Source: Candidatus Bathyarchaeota archaeon (GTDB lineage: Archaea; Thermoproteota; Bathyarchaeia; Bathyarchaeales; Bathycorpusculaceae). Taken from it: DNA of 64,000 bases. Each line of letters opens with the position of its first letter. Within the stretch, counting starts at the first letter, position 1. Position numbers and translations under genes: made by a program. The stretch lies in contig JAOZHZ010000021.1 in assembly GCA_026014615.1 (NCBI GenBank), positions 1-64,000 on the forward strand, given 5' to 3'. Shown piece after piece: positions 32,242-41,897 of the stretch. The notes below the pieces were generated by a model. That model made no database searches, had not been told where the DNA came from, and saw nothing but the letters and a program-made list of their open reading frames with translations.

Positions 32242-33132
32242 TTAGAGGAACTGATAGATAACCCCAAACGCCGTGAAAACCGCAACAATAACCGAGATTA
32301 CGGCAACAATTTGCCTCTCCGTCAAAGGCCTACGATAAGTTAGTAAAGTGACTAAGCTACGTCGGTGTTCAGAGACAAGCCGTTTGCCGTCGAAAATGAC
32401 GTTTGCCTTCTTTTTGACAAAGAAAACGCTAAGCAAAATAAAAGCTGAGTTGAAAATGTAGGGCAGGATGGAAATAATCAGGCTTGATTTCAGATCCGTG
32501 ATGACGGCAAACGAAGCCACTGTTAACCCGATGGCGAAGGAACCTGTGTTGCCCACGAAGATTTTTCCCCGCACGTTAAAGTAAGCCAGAACCAGCCAGA
32601 AAATTAATGGTCCAATCATCAGAAGCTGAGCGGTCGGTGAGGAAAGCGCCGTTAACCCGATTAGGATTATTGCGGGACAGACTGTTTCTAGTCCATTTAG
32701 TCCTCCGAGCATGTTTATGACGTTAGTTATTATCATTACGATTAGTGGGATTATGAGGAAGTAGTAGAAGCCGTCAAAGTTGATTAACCCGATGAAGGGT
32801 AGGGATATGGAGGTTCGGACTATGTCGGAGTTCGCGATGGCGTAGTACATCAATGGCAAGGCAGCGATGAGGGGCATGAAGGCTTTGTAGCGCCATTTCA
32901 GGTCAATCCAGTCGTCAAGCATCCCCATGAAGCCACCGAAAAGAATGCAAATTGCCAGGGTTAAAGCGGCGGAGACCCCAGCCGTTGAAAGGTCAATTCC
33001 GAGCGTGTAGACTTCATTTAGAAAATAAATTGCAAAAAGGTAGACGGTGGTGAACAAGACGTAGGTGACGCCTAAGCCCCATGGGACAAGCGGTTTGCCG
33101 GGCTTGTGTTGATCGGGGACTTTTGGCCACAC
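32242..33132 (-). CDS. Polyprenyl-phosphate sugar-1-phosphate transferase (GPT/MraY family), short N-terminus
   Basis: 296 residues from GTG 33132. Core motifs: DDWIDLKWRYKAFMPLIAAL, NVINMLGGLNGLETVCPA and IFVGNTGSFAIGLTVA. It transfers a sugar phosphate to dolichyl phosphate, the first step of N-glycan assembly, just downstream of STT3 in the same operon (14-bp gap). Family members begin with a first membrane helix before the substrate loop; here translation can start only at the loop (VPDQHKPGKPLVPWG), because an in-frame TGA lies three codons upstream. The first helix is therefore missing. Confidence 0.88.
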   Translation of the reverse strand: MWPKVPDQHKPGKPLVPWGLGVTYVLFTTVYLFAIYFLNEVYTLGIDLSTAGVSAALTLAICILFGGFMGMLDDWIDLKWRYKAFMPLIAALPLMYYAIANSDIVRTSISLPFIGLINFDGFYYFLIIPLIVMIITNVINMLGGLNGLETVCPAIILIGLTALSSPTAQLLMIGPLIFWLVLAYFNVRGKIFVGNTGSFAIGLTVASFAVITDLKSSLIISILPYIFNSAFILLSVFFVKKKANVIFDGKRLVSEHRRSLVTLLTYRRPLTERQIVAVISVIVAVFTAFGVIYQFL

Positions 33133-33146
33133 GCTGCTGTTTCACC

Positions 33147-35480
33147 TTAAGGCTGCAGTGAAGGGTTGGCTGCGTAGAAGGCGTCCCAGTTGATTTCGTA
33201 GAGCGCAACGATGGGTATTAGACCTTGATATTGGTAGGTGGCTGCGTCTTGCGGGGACACTTCTAGACCTGCGATGTAGACGGGCGTGAAGTAGGTTGGT
33301 GCTCCACTGGGGTTCTCGTCTAATATTGTGGCGCCGTAGGTGTTTGCCCATTCCTGCTCAGCATAACTCATCAGCTTGTATATTGTGGCGTTTTGCCCCA
33401 TTTGGTTAACGAATGTTTCGCCTTGGTCTGCTTGTCCGTTTTCGTTTGAGTCTACCCAGTTAGTTCCTAAGGTGTAGTTGCCGAAGGTTGTTTCGTTAGT
33501 CCAACGGTAGTCATCGGTCATCCAATTTGTCCCGAACGTTGTGTCAGAGAGGAACCTGCTTTCGGCTTCGCCGGAGATTCTTGCCATCCAGTACCATTTG
33601 CCTTCGTCACCATAGCCTCCAAAGCTAACTCCTGCCAAGGTGCCGTCGCGGTTAATTTGTAGCTGCAATGTGATGGATACTAGGACGTATTCGGTGTCGT
33701 AGTTGCGGAGCATCTTTAATGATTGGGTCTCGTTTGCCATCATGGCGTAGGCGACGTTTTCTATTTGGGTGGTGTTTGTGGTGGTGTTGTCACATAGGGT
33801 GGTGACGTTGCCGAACATGCCTAGCCAGTCTCCGTAGTCCCACCAGCTAGCCACAACCGTGGTTGAATCCAAGTTGTTTCTGGTGTAGCTGAGCATGTTT
33901 GTCCATTCTGGAATGGGCTCGTCGGGCGTTATGGGGAGGCTTGCCGAGCTTATCGTTATCGGGTTATACGCTGCGCCGTAGACTCTGGGTTGACTATCAC
34001 CTTGAACCCAATTTGGAATGGAAAAGGCATAGGTAGACACCAGCAGAATGAAAACCACGCCGATGGCTAACAGGCTGTATTCTTTGCCGATTCGTTTGAG
34101 TCCACGTTTGGATTTCACGGCGACTTTCGTTTTAGATTCTCGAAGTAACGTTAAGAACGGTTTCAGTAAGCCCATAACTCCGAGAGCTGCCAAGATAGCG
34201 AAGGCAGGACCTAACAGGACTAGCAGACGCACCATGGAGCCAGCGAAGTATAAGGTAGTTAAGCCGAAAACCGCGAGGAACACGTTGCGGTTGGTTGGGT
34301 TCTTCACGGCGAAGTAAAGCCCCATCAGGAAGAACAGGACCGCTATGCCCAACTCGTAGTACATTGAGCCCCAAGCGGTGATTCGGTGTTCAGCCACTGA
34401 TTCGATGATGGGTAAAGCTGAACGTGCGAAGGGGTCAAGAACTGAACCGAACTTTGCAGCTATAGAAGATAAGTCACCCAAGCCGACTAAAGCCACAAAC
34501 GCTACAACCAGTACCGCAAGGAAGCCGGCGGTAAGCATGGTTTTGGTTCGGGCGGTTAACTGTGCGCGGTAGACTTCTGCTATGCACAGCAAGGCAAAGA
34601 TTCCTGCGATGGGCAATACGACCGCTGTGGTTAGGTAACTGGGTGAAAGGAAGGGCACCATGGTTGCGATGAAGAGACCTAACCCGAAGGTTATGCTGTA
34701 GGAGAACAGGAGCCTTTGGGTGTACCGTTTCAGAATCAAAAGCGCAAACACGAATATTGCTGCGAGCCCAATCAGGTAGTACGCGCCACCCCAGCCGCCG
34801 CTGAAGTATGCTAACGCTCCTGCAGCGCCAAGAGAGTACAGCACCATTGAACGTAGGGAACGGTTCGGGTCGATGGCTCTTAGGAACAACAATATGAACA
34901 GTAAAAGAGAAACCACACCAACGGTTTCGGTGTCAAAGAAACCCAAAGAGGACCGTTGGATAACAGCAGGGCTTAAAGCCATAATAAGGGCGGCTAGCAG
35001 ACCCACCGCTTTTCCACCCATATCTTTTCCTACAAAGTAAAGTATGAAAACCGCTAAAACACCTAAAATTGGCGCCATGAGTGAACAGAACGACATGAGG
35101 TCAATGCTTACCCCTAACGTCGTGACAATTGAGTATAGCGCCGCCGCCGTCATCGGTAAAGAAGGCAAGGACATGTCCATGTCGATTCCTTGCGGGTAGA
35201 ACTGCTGTGTGTTTATCCAGTGAGTTGGATAGTATGGAGAGAATAAACCGTGTTGAACCATGTAATTAGTGGCGGTGTATTGATAATAGGGGTCGAACTC
35301 GTTAAGACCTAAAGTACCTGAAGGGATTTCCCAGCGGATAGGCAGAACACGTACAGTAAAAGCGATGATGAGAATCAGAAGCAACGCGGTAAAAGTGAGA
35401 ACTGCTCCGTGGCTTGCTTGAAAGCGCCCGAAGCCTTTAAAACCTTTTGACAGTGACTGTTTAAGTGCCATTTGAGCCAT
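33147..35480 (-). CDS. aglB: Oligosaccharyltransferase catalytic subunit STT3/AglB
   Basis: 777 residues. About 13 membrane spans in the first 480, with the metal and acceptor motifs LNEFDPYYQYTATNYMV (D-x-Y type) and GFFDTETVG. A large C-terminal extracytoplasmic domain contains the WWDYG motif (VVASWWDYGDWLG). It transfers lipid-linked glycan to Asn in N-x-S/T sequons. It is the first gene of an operon with the lipid-linked sugar phosphotransferase. Many sequons (for example NTTTNTTQ) in its own C-terminal domain suggest self-glycosylation. Confidence 0.95.
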   Translation of the reverse strand: MAQMALKQSLSKGFKGFGRFQASHGAVLTFTALLLILIIAFTVRVLPIRWEIPSGTLGLNEFDPYYQYTATNYMVQHGLFSPYYPTHWINTQQFYPQGIDMDMSLPSLPMTAAALYSIVTTLGVSIDLMSFCSLMAPILGVLAVFILYFVGKDMGGKAVGLLAALIMALSPAVIQRSSLGFFDTETVGVVSLLLFILLFLRAIDPNRSLRSMVLYSLGAAGALAYFSGGWGGAYYLIGLAAIFVFALLILKRYTQRLLFSYSITFGLGLFIATMVPFLSPSYLTTAVVLPIAGIFALLCIAEVYRAQLTARTKTMLTAGFLAVLVVAFVALVGLGDLSSIAAKFGSVLDPFARSALPIIESVAEHRITAWGSMYYELGIAVLFFLMGLYFAVKNPTNRNVFLAVFGLTTLYFAGSMVRLLVLLGPAFAILAALGVMGLLKPFLTLLRESKTKVAVKSKRGLKRIGKEYSLLAIGVVFILLVSTYAFSIPNWVQGDSQPRVYGAAYNPITISSASLPITPDEPIPEWTNMLSYTRNNLDSTTVVASWWDYGDWLGMFGNVTTLCDNTTTNTTQIENVAYAMMANETQSLKMLRNYDTEYVLVSITLQLQINRDGTLAGVSFGGYGDEGKWYWMARISGEAESRFLSDTTFGTNWMTDDYRWTNETTFGNYTLGTNWVDSNENGQADQGETFVNQMGQNATIYKLMSYAEQEWANTYGATILDENPSGAPTYFTPVYIAGLEVSPQDAATYQYQGLIPIVALYEINWDAFYAANPSLQP

Positions 35481-35662
35481 CTCTTCACACAGATTATTTG
35501 CGTAGCTTAATATTTTTGCGGTTATTGGGTTATATCATCGCGCCGTTCATATATTCCTTTCCCAGAATCAAAAAATAAAAACCAGAAACAGCGTTCATCA
35601 GGACTTTACGGTAAAAAACCGAATAAAAACAACCGTAAGCTAAACCACACTTTAGTTTTAAA

Positions 35663-35830
35663 CTACTTGCGTGCGGGTTTAACTTCGACGTCTTGAGGTA
35701 GCAGTGACAGTTTTTTGCCGCAGTTAGGGCATTTTCCTTCGTATTGATGGATAATTTCGTCGGGAGGTCTAAGCTCAGCGCCTTCATACAAAAGGTGTTT
35801 GCATCCGTGACAAATGACACGCTGCGGCAT
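35663..35830 (-). CDS. Small two-CxxC zinc-ribbon protein
   Basis: 55 residues. The sequence begins MPQRVICHGCKHLLYEG and contains KCPNCGKKLSLL, so CxxC and CxxC are 23 residues apart: a compact zinc ribbon. GAGGGG lies a few bases before the ATG at 35830. The tail is Pro- and Lys-rich. Such mini-ribbons in archaea often accompany transcription or ribosome functions, but this one is not assignable. A longer overlapping frame on the same strand (35530-35820) lacks a coherent protein pattern and is its shadow. Confidence 0.8.
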   Translation of the reverse strand: MPQRVICHGCKHLLYEGAELRPPDEIIHQYEGKCPNCGKKLSLLPQDVEVKPARK

Positions 35831-36063
35831 CATGTTCCCCTCTTAAGCTAAGATGAACGTATCGGACATATTTATCGATTGCTACCTTTTCAACTATGGG
35901 AGTGTATCCTTGATTTATGGGTTCAGGAAAAGCCGTTTTAGTTCACCAAAAGCAACCATCTTTAACTTTGTTGAGAGCCTAAAGGTCTACCACGACGCGC
36001 TAAAGAGAGAACCATAACGGCTTGGTGTGGCAATCTTTATTTTACTGTGAAGTTGAATGACAA

Positions 36064-38193
36064 ATGAGCTGCACCCCCTTGGATGGATACACACTTATTG
36101 TCACAGAGAAACCTGACGCCGCCAAAAGAATAGCTTCAGCGCTGGACAAAAACGGCAAAGCCAAACGAGCACTTGCAAATGGGGTTCCATACTACGAGGC
36201 GTATAGAAGCGGGCGGATAGTGGTGGTTCCAGCGCTTGGGCATCTGTACACGGTTTCCGCGGCAGCCAGAGAAAAAGGCAGGAAACGATACCCAATTTAT
36301 GATTACGAGTGGGTACCGCGTTACAAAGCGGAAAAGAAAGCAAGCAGAATCAAAGTTTGGCTACAAACCATAACGCAGCTTTCCAAAGGTGCGGACGTGT
36401 TTGTTGATGCCTGCGACTACGACATTGAAGGAAGCATAATCGGCTACTGCATCCTCAAATACGCTTGTGGGGGCAGAGAGAAAGAAGCCAAACGCATGAA
36501 GTACAGCACACTGACAACAGAGGAACTGGAAAAAGCCTACGCGTCACTTTTGCCGCATCTGGATTTTGCGCTTGTTGAGGCTGGGCTTGCAAGGCACGAA
36601 GTGGATTGGCTCTACGGCATAAACCTTTCTCGAGCGTTAACCACAGCAACTAAGAACTACAGTAAACAGTATGCGACGCTTAGCACGGGTCGGGTACAGG
36701 GTCCAACACTGCAGTTTCTTGTGGCACAAGAAAAAAGAATAGCCTCTTTTGAGCCGACACCATACTGGCTTATCAAGGCAAAAATTCAAATCGGCGAAGA
36801 GCTTTTTGAGGCGGAACATGAAAAGGGCACAATTCAAAGCAAGGATGAAGCCGAAGCCATAATGTTCAACTGCAAAGGCAGAGCAAGAAAAGGCAAAATA
36901 GAACACGTTGAAAACGAAGAACACACGCAAATGCCGCCGCCACCGTTTGATTTGGGTGCTCTCCAAACTGAAGCGTACCGCTTGTTCCGCTGCACCCCCA
37001 TGCGCACCTCAAGCATCACCCAGCGACTGTACTTGGATGCGTTGATTTCTTATCCTCGAACCAGCAGCCAAAAACTGCCGTCCAGCATAGGATACCAAAA
37101 AATCCTAGAAAACCTAGCCCGAAACCCCGAATTCACCCGACATGCAGAAGAACTGCTTTCCAAAGACCACTTGAAGCCCACTGAAGGAAAAAAGTTTGAC
37201 CCCGCACACCCAGCCATCTACCCAACGGGAAAGCTGCCGCAGAAAAAGCTTGTTGGCCTGGAACGAAACGTCTACAACTTGATTGTTAAGCGTTTTTTGG
37301 CTGTTTTCGGCGAACCGGCTCTGCGGCAAACGGTCAAAGTTGTGGTGAATCTTCAGGGCGAAAAGTTTCTTTTGAACGGCAGAAGAACGCTGAAAGAAGG
37401 TTGGATTCACTTCTACGAAGGCTATGCACGGATTAAGGATACGCCCTTGCCGCCAGTAAATGAAGGACAGGAGGTCGCGGTGAGGAAAGTTGCGTTGACG
37501 GACAAGTTCACTCAACCGCCGCCGAGGTATGATTACGGCAGTCTTTTGAGAAAAATGGAACAGTGCAATATCGGAACTAAAGCAACCCGAGCAGGCATCA
37601 CCCAAACCCTGTACGACAGGAAGTACGTTCAGGGAGAAAAAATGGTGGTCACCGACTTGGGCTCACAGGTTACTGACGTTTTGAGCAAGTTCTGCCCCAG
37701 CGTGGTGTCAGCCGAGTTCACCCGCAGACTCGAAGAGAAGATGAGTTTGGTTCAGAGTGGGCAGGAAACCAAGCAGAAAATCATCGCTGAAGCAATAGAG
37801 ATTCTTGAGCCTGTGATGGCGAGTTTGGAGGAAAACGAGAGGGCAGTCGGCGAACAGTTAAGCGGCGCTATCCAGCAGGCGAACTTAGAGGAACGAATAG
37901 TTGGCGCGTGCCCCACCTGCCAAGACGGAAAGGTGATTATCCAGCATTCAAAGAAAACTGGGAAACGGTTTGTGGGCTGCACAAACTACTTCAACGGCAC
38001 CTGTAAAACGGCGTTTCCGCTGCCTCAGAGCGGCTACGTGAAGCCGTCGGACAAAACGTGTAGAAGCTGCGGTTGGTCAACAGTGCTGGTGTGGCTGAAG
38101 AGAAAACGCCCATGGAACCTATGCCTAAATCCACAATGTCCAACCAAAACTAAAAAGAAAACCGCCAAGAAAAAGAAGACGTTGACTAAATAA
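36064..38193 (+). CDS. topA: DNA topoisomerase IA
   Basis: 709 residues. Toprim domain: LIVTEKPDAAKRIA and acidic DACDYDIEGS. Active-site tyrosine is in LISYPRTSS. TGRVQGPTLQ and GIGTKATR-like NIGTKATRAGI are family motifs. The C-terminus has two zinc-finger units (CPTCQDGK with CTNYFNGTC; CRSCGW with CLNPQC) and a Lys-rich tail. It relaxes negative supercoils and acts in replication and decatenation. No helicase domain, so it is not reverse gyrase. Monocistronic. Confidence 0.94.
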   Translation: MSCTPLDGYTLIVTEKPDAAKRIASALDKNGKAKRALANGVPYYEAYRSGRIVVVPALGHLYTVSAAAREKGRKRYPIYDYEWVPRYKAEKKASRIKVWLQTITQLSKGADVFVDACDYDIEGSIIGYCILKYACGGREKEAKRMKYSTLTTEELEKAYASLLPHLDFALVEAGLARHEVDWLYGINLSRALTTATKNYSKQYATLSTGRVQGPTLQFLVAQEKRIASFEPTPYWLIKAKIQIGEELFEAEHEKGTIQSKDEAEAIMFNCKGRARKGKIEHVENEEHTQMPPPPFDLGALQTEAYRLFRCTPMRTSSITQRLYLDALISYPRTSSQKLPSSIGYQKILENLARNPEFTRHAEELLSKDHLKPTEGKKFDPAHPAIYPTGKLPQKKLVGLERNVYNLIVKRFLAVFGEPALRQTVKVVVNLQGEKFLLNGRRTLKEGWIHFYEGYARIKDTPLPPVNEGQEVAVRKVALTDKFTQPPPRYDYGSLLRKMEQCNIGTKATRAGITQTLYDRKYVQGEKMVVTDLGSQVTDVLSKFCPSVVSAEFTRRLEEKMSLVQSGQETKQKIIAEAIEILEPVMASLEENERAVGEQLSGAIQQANLEERIVGACPTCQDGKVIIQHSKKTGKRFVGCTNYFNGTCKTAFPLPQSGYVKPSDKTCRSCGWSTVLVWLKRKRPWNLCLNPQCPTKTKKKTAKKKKTLTK

Positions 38194-38323
38194 AATCGCC
38201 AACAGCTAAACCGTTCTGACCAAAGTAAGAGGCACTTCTTGGAAAGACTATTTAAGTCAGGTTGCAGAGAATTCATCAACAGAAACAGGGCAAAACAAGC
38301 CCAACACACAACGGGGAAAACGA

Positions 38324-38746
38324 ATGTCCAACAAAGCCAAGAAACAGGCATCAGAGCTTTCATTCTCAATCAGCAAGTGGTTCAGCAAAATCAGCACCAT
38401 GAAACCCTCATCAGTCGCAGTAACAGTAGTGGTTATGGGGGCAGCTGTGTTTCTTTTAGGTGGAGGAGTCTACGACATAATCAACCAGCCGTACCCCGCA
38501 ATCTACGTTAACAACAGGTTCTATTTCCTGTATCCCTCGTTGAGCGAACAATTCCTCTTCGACACGGTTCTATCAGTAATCCTCTACGGGATAGGGTTCG
38601 TTGGGTTACTAACGCTCTACCAAAGCGCCAGACACGTAACCAACCAAAGACAAGCTTACATGTCGATGGTAATTGGCATAACCTTGGTGGCTTTAGCGTA
38701 CATATTCCTTGAATACTTCGTCTACCTAAAACTTACAGGCGGATAA
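38324..38746 (+). CDS. OST3/OST6-like membrane protein lacking the thioredoxin domain
   Basis: 140 residues, about four membrane spans. After the first span comes YDIINQPYPAIYVNNRFYFL, then an aromatic loop and the spans VILYGIGFVGLLTLYQSA and MVIGITLVALAYIFLEYFVY. Eukaryotic OST3/OST6 C-terminal regions have the same order (span, NHIRGPPYAH-like loop, two or three spans, Lys end), as far as I recall. The redox thioredoxin domain is absent. The STT3 gene lies 3 kb away, so a small OST accessory subunit is plausible. Homology is by eye. Confidence 0.55.
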   Translation: MSNKAKKQASELSFSISKWFSKISTMKPSSVAVTVVVMGAAVFLLGGGVYDIINQPYPAIYVNNRFYFLYPSLSEQFLFDTVLSVILYGIGFVGLLTLYQSARHVTNQRQAYMSMVIGITLVALAYIFLEYFVYLKLTGG

Positions 38747-38776
38747 AAAAACCAAAAAACAAATTTTTTCTTCTTT

Positions 38777-39286
38777 TCACCAAGGATTCTTTTTCAGTTT
38801 CAGCTTGTAAGCAACAAAGTTTGTGGACAAATGAATCGGTGGCGTAATTAACAGCACGGTCACCGCCAGCTGCCAACTTATCACCATAATAGGCAAAGCA
38901 AACACCAAAGCCCCAACAACAAAGTCAATTTGGTCCACCACAGGAAGCAAAGCCCCAGGAGCAAGATTCAGGCGCCTTTTTAGAAAAGCACCCACCAAGT
39001 CACCAATCAAGGCACCTAAAGGAGTTAAAACCGCAAACAACCATGGAAAACCAAAAACTAAACAATCTATTACGCCAACTATTGTACCGATGGCTAAGCC
39101 AACGAAGAAGCCTCTGAAGGTTTTGTGAGCCCCGAAGATGCGTTTGTCGTCGAAAAAGTCTCTGTCAAAATCCATAGGTTTTCCGCCGCCGCCGAGCACT
39201 GGAGCAGCGTTTGCACAGTAGGCTGGGAATATGAATTTTAAGGCTTCAACGACGAGTAAAGCTATTTCCATGGCGTTAACCAACAC
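38777..39286 (-). CDS. carS: CDP-archaeol synthase CarS
   Basis: 169 residues with five membrane spans. Family motifs: IFPAYCANAAPVLGGGGKPM, DDKRIFGAHKTFRGFFVGLA, GALIGDLVGAFLKRR and PVVDQIDFVVGAL. It makes CDP-archaeol from the unsaturated archaetidic acid precursor and CTP, the branch point of archaeal phospholipids. It sits 6 bp after radB in the same direction, a linkage with no obvious functional meaning. Confidence 0.95.
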   Translation of the reverse strand: MLVNAMEIALLVVEALKFIFPAYCANAAPVLGGGGKPMDFDRDFFDDKRIFGAHKTFRGFFVGLAIGTIVGVIDCLVFGFPWLFAVLTPLGALIGDLVGAFLKRRLNLAPGALLPVVDQIDFVVGALVFALPIMVISWQLAVTVLLITPPIHLSTNFVAYKLKLKKNPW

Positions 39287-39292
39287 TTCCGT

Positions 39293-40021
39293 TTACGGAC
39301 ACGGGTTATCGTGTATTCCTGTTTGTGTTATCCGTAAATAGCACGTTACTTCTTGAGCGTTACGGTTTTTTATGTCTGCTTTGATTACCTGCTGGGTTTC
39401 AGCGGGTTTCAGGGCGATTGTGGTGTCTGCCCAAAACTGCAAAACACGCGTAGCCACAGGCAAAACGCTGACGTAGGGGTCATCAAACTTAGCCCGCACT
39501 TGACTGGTAACAATCACAGGGACATGCTGGGTTTTAGCGGTTTCCGCCAGAAGCGCCATTTGACGGTTCAATTCACGATTCACAGCAAAAGAAGCTTTAG
39601 CTTTAGTGGCGGTTTCCGCCATCCTTGCACGATAAAGCGAATTAAACGTGTCAATAACAACTAAACCAAAGCCTCGGCGTATGTAGTCCGTGATGTTGTC
39701 CACAACAAGGGTTTGCTCAGAAAAATCCTTCGGCTTCATTAAGATTATCTGTTCCGCAGCTTCAGCGAAGCGTTCTTGGGTTATTTGGCTAAGGCGTTCA
39801 GTGGCGAAGGTGTTGTCGCAGTCGACAAAAAGCGTTTTGAGTTTCAGTTGAATGGCGCAGTTTGCGGCGCATTGGATGGCAAACGTGGTTTTTCCTGTTT
39901 CAGGTTCACCGTAAAGCATGGTTATGGTTCTAGGTGTGACACCACCTTCAAGGTACTCGTCTATGCAGCTGCAGCCTGTGGGTACTTTTTGCGTCAAGTT
40001 TATGCACGCTGAGAAGTACAC
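39293..40021 (-). CDS. radB: RadB recombinase paralog
   Basis: 242 residues from GTG 40021 (a TTG 21 bases later is possible). RecA core without the N-terminal helix-hairpin-helix domain of RadA: VPTGCSCIDEYLEGG, Walker A GEPETGKTT, Walker B FGLVVIDTFNSLYRA and PVIVTSQVRAKF. It modulates RadA in homologous recombination. It overlaps nothing and starts the radB-carS pair. Confidence 0.92.
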   Translation of the reverse strand: MYFSACINLTQKVPTGCSCIDEYLEGGVTPRTITMLYGEPETGKTTFAIQCAANCAIQLKLKTLFVDCDNTFATERLSQITQERFAEAAEQIILMKPKDFSEQTLVVDNITDYIRRGFGLVVIDTFNSLYRARMAETATKAKASFAVNRELNRQMALLAETAKTQHVPVIVTSQVRAKFDDPYVSVLPVATRVLQFWADTTIALKPAETQQVIKADIKNRNAQEVTCYLRITQTGIHDNPCP

Positions 40022-40150
40022 GGTTGAAACTAATAACTTGTATTGCTAATTTGTGATACCGATTTTACGGCATGAGTGTTCGAACATGTCGTTTTTCTGG
40101 TTTGTAGTGCTGAACCTTTAAGCGGTAGAGTATTCTAGAAGTCTATTGGT

Positions 40151-40825
40151 ATGAAAGCAAGAGTTGCTGTCGCCACAGTCAACGGAAAAGCATACTTCTT
40201 CATTGTAAATGAGCTTTGGAAACGCAAAATACCATTTCTAAGCCTCATACCCAGCGAGTCCATTCCAGCACAGATCAAACTCGTCGTCACCACGCCCGAA
40301 GAAAAACAACAGATAACCCACCCCAAAATCCTGACATACGACTCCGCTTCGGACCCGGACATCATGGGAAGCGAAGTTGTGAAACTGCTTCAGGGAAAAG
40401 CAGTTTACGAAAACGTAACAGTTGGGGTGGACCCGGGCGAAGTAACTGGGTTAGCTGTTGTAGCTGACAGCGTAACGATAAATGCTGAAAACTGTTTCAG
40501 CGCGGAAGAAACCTTAAACAGCATAAAGAACATCTTCAGAACCGTTGATGCCTCAAAAAGCGCAGTAACCGTGAAAATCGGCAACGGCGTACCTGTCTTT
40601 AGAAACCTTGTGAAGGCACTGGATGAATCTCTTCCGTCAGAGGTTGCGCTGGAAATCGTTAACGAAGCAGGAACCAACAAGCATACCCGCGGGTTAAAAA
40701 ACGGGCGCGGACTTAGGCATATAGTTTCAGCGTTGCGCATAGCAGAGAGGCAGGGACACATTTACTCACGGAGGAAAACCACTACTGAACTTGACAGTTG
40801 GGAAAGGCAAGACGCTGCTAGTTGA
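40151..40825 (+). CDS. Archaeal protein of unknown function with RNase H-like motif
   Basis: 224 residues. The N-terminal half (ARVAVATVNGKAYFFIVNEL) is alpha/beta. The central VGVDPGEVTGLAVVADSV has the Asp-x-Gly pattern of RNase H/RuvC-like folds. The C-terminus, LKNGRGLRHIVSALRIAERQ, is conserved-looking and basic. It may be a nuclease-like or RNA-processing factor. It overlaps the Clp1-like gene by 35 bp, so translation is coupled; that gene's RNA role supports an RNA link (inference). Confidence 0.65.
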   Translation: MKARVAVATVNGKAYFFIVNELWKRKIPFLSLIPSESIPAQIKLVVTTPEEKQQITHPKILTYDSASDPDIMGSEVVKLLQGKAVYENVTVGVDPGEVTGLAVVADSVTINAENCFSAEETLNSIKNIFRTVDASKSAVTVKIGNGVPVFRNLVKALDESLPSEVALEIVNEAGTNKHTRGLKNGRGLRHIVSALRIAERQGHIYSRRKTTTELDSWERQDAAS

Positions 40826-41897
40826 CGGCCCAGCCTCCGTGACGCTTACGGCGGGCAAAGCAGAAGTTTTCAGGTTTCAAATCAGGCAAGCGCGGAAAAT
40901 TGTGATTCGGGAAGGAAAACGCTTGCCCTTCAATGTTCAAGAAAACGCAAGTTTTAACCTTGCGTTGGGCGCTGAGGCACAGGCTCAAGAAGTGGAAGGG
41001 GATACTGTTCCACATTCTTGGCAGGCAGCTTACCAAACGCTGCGGGAAACCCCAAAAAAACCAGCCGCAGCCATGGTGTTTGGCAGAGTAGATTCGGGTA
41101 AAACAAGCTTTTGCACGTACTTAGTAAACAGGTTGGTCGCTGAAGGATTAAAGGTGGCGCTTTTGGATGAGGACCTTGGGCAGTCAGATGTTGGTCCACC
41201 CTGCACCGTCGCCTACACAAACGTGACCAAGCCAGTTACGGACCTGTTTAAGCTGAAACCTGCGAAGGTCTTTTTTGTAGGCGCAAACACTCCCAGCTTA
41301 GAAACTAAAAAAACAAGCCAAGGCGTAACGTATCTTACACAAGAGATTCTGGCGACCCCCACGGTGGATTATGTAATTGTTAACACGGATGGGTGGGCAA
41401 CCGAGGAAGCGGTCCAGTTTAAAGCAGATTTAGCAGAGGCGGTTAAGCCTGATGTGGTTTTCTGTCTCCAAGGAGAGGAGCTGCCCACTTTCTGTGCAAT
41501 GTTGGGCGACGCTTTGGCAGGTTTCAGGCAGGAGCGAGTAGAATCCCCCGTTGCCATCAGGGAACGAACCCGAGAAAAACGGCGCAACCTGCGCGAGTTA
41601 GGCTACGCCAAGTACTTTGAGAACGGCAGAGTCAAAGTCTACGCTCTCAACCACATAACAGTGGAAAACAAAGAAAGTAACACTTTAATTTGGCAGCGAC
41701 GCGCCGAAAACCTTCTGGTCGCGCTCTACGATGGAAGCCGCCAATTTATGGGTGTAGGTGTAATCCGCGACGTCGACTACAACAGAAAAGCTCTCAAAGT
41801 CTTCACTGCAGTGCAAGAAAAACCTGCAAGCGTGGTTTTTGGGAAAATTCGGCTGGACGAGAACCTGCGTGAAATCCCAGAAAAAGCTAGCGCTTAA
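40791..41897 (+). CDS. Clp1/Grc3-family polynucleotide 5'-kinase
   Basis: 368 residues from TTG 40791. Beta-rich N-terminal domain (about 1-95), P-loop domain with FGRVDSGKTSFCTYL, LLDEDLGQSDVGPPC (Clp1-type lid and catalytic Asp) and later DYVIVNTDGW, and a C-terminal beta domain ending GKIRLDENLREI. Archaeal relatives phosphorylate RNA 5'-OH ends, as in tRNA or rRNA processing. Its 3' end overlaps the convergent XPD-like gene by 11 bp. Confidence 0.88.
   Translation: MTVGKGKTLLVDGPASVTLTAGKAEVFRFQIRQARKIVIREGKRLPFNVQENASFNLALGAEAQAQEVEGDTVPHSWQAAYQTLRETPKKPAAAMVFGRVDSGKTSFCTYLVNRLVAEGLKVALLDEDLGQSDVGPPCTVAYTNVTKPVTDLFKLKPAKVFFVGANTPSLETKKTSQGVTYLTQEILATPTVDYVIVNTDGWATEEAVQFKADLAEAVKPDVVFCLQGEELPTFCAMLGDALAGFRQERVESPVAIRERTREKRRNLRELGYAKYFENGRVKVYALNHITVENKESNTLIWQRRAENLLVALYDGSRQFMGVGVIRDVDYNRKALKVFTAVQEKPASVVFGKIRLDENLREIPEKASA

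Noticed and set aside
35530-35820. 96-codon minus-strand frame at the zinc-ribbon locus
   Set aside because: The in-phase alternative 35663-35830 encodes a clear two-CxxC zinc ribbon with a ribosome site; the longer frame is its shadow.
35900-36016. Short open frame ending FNFVESLKVYHDALKREP
   Set aside because: It looks mildly protein-like but has no good start or ribosome site and is under 40 codons; not enough to call.
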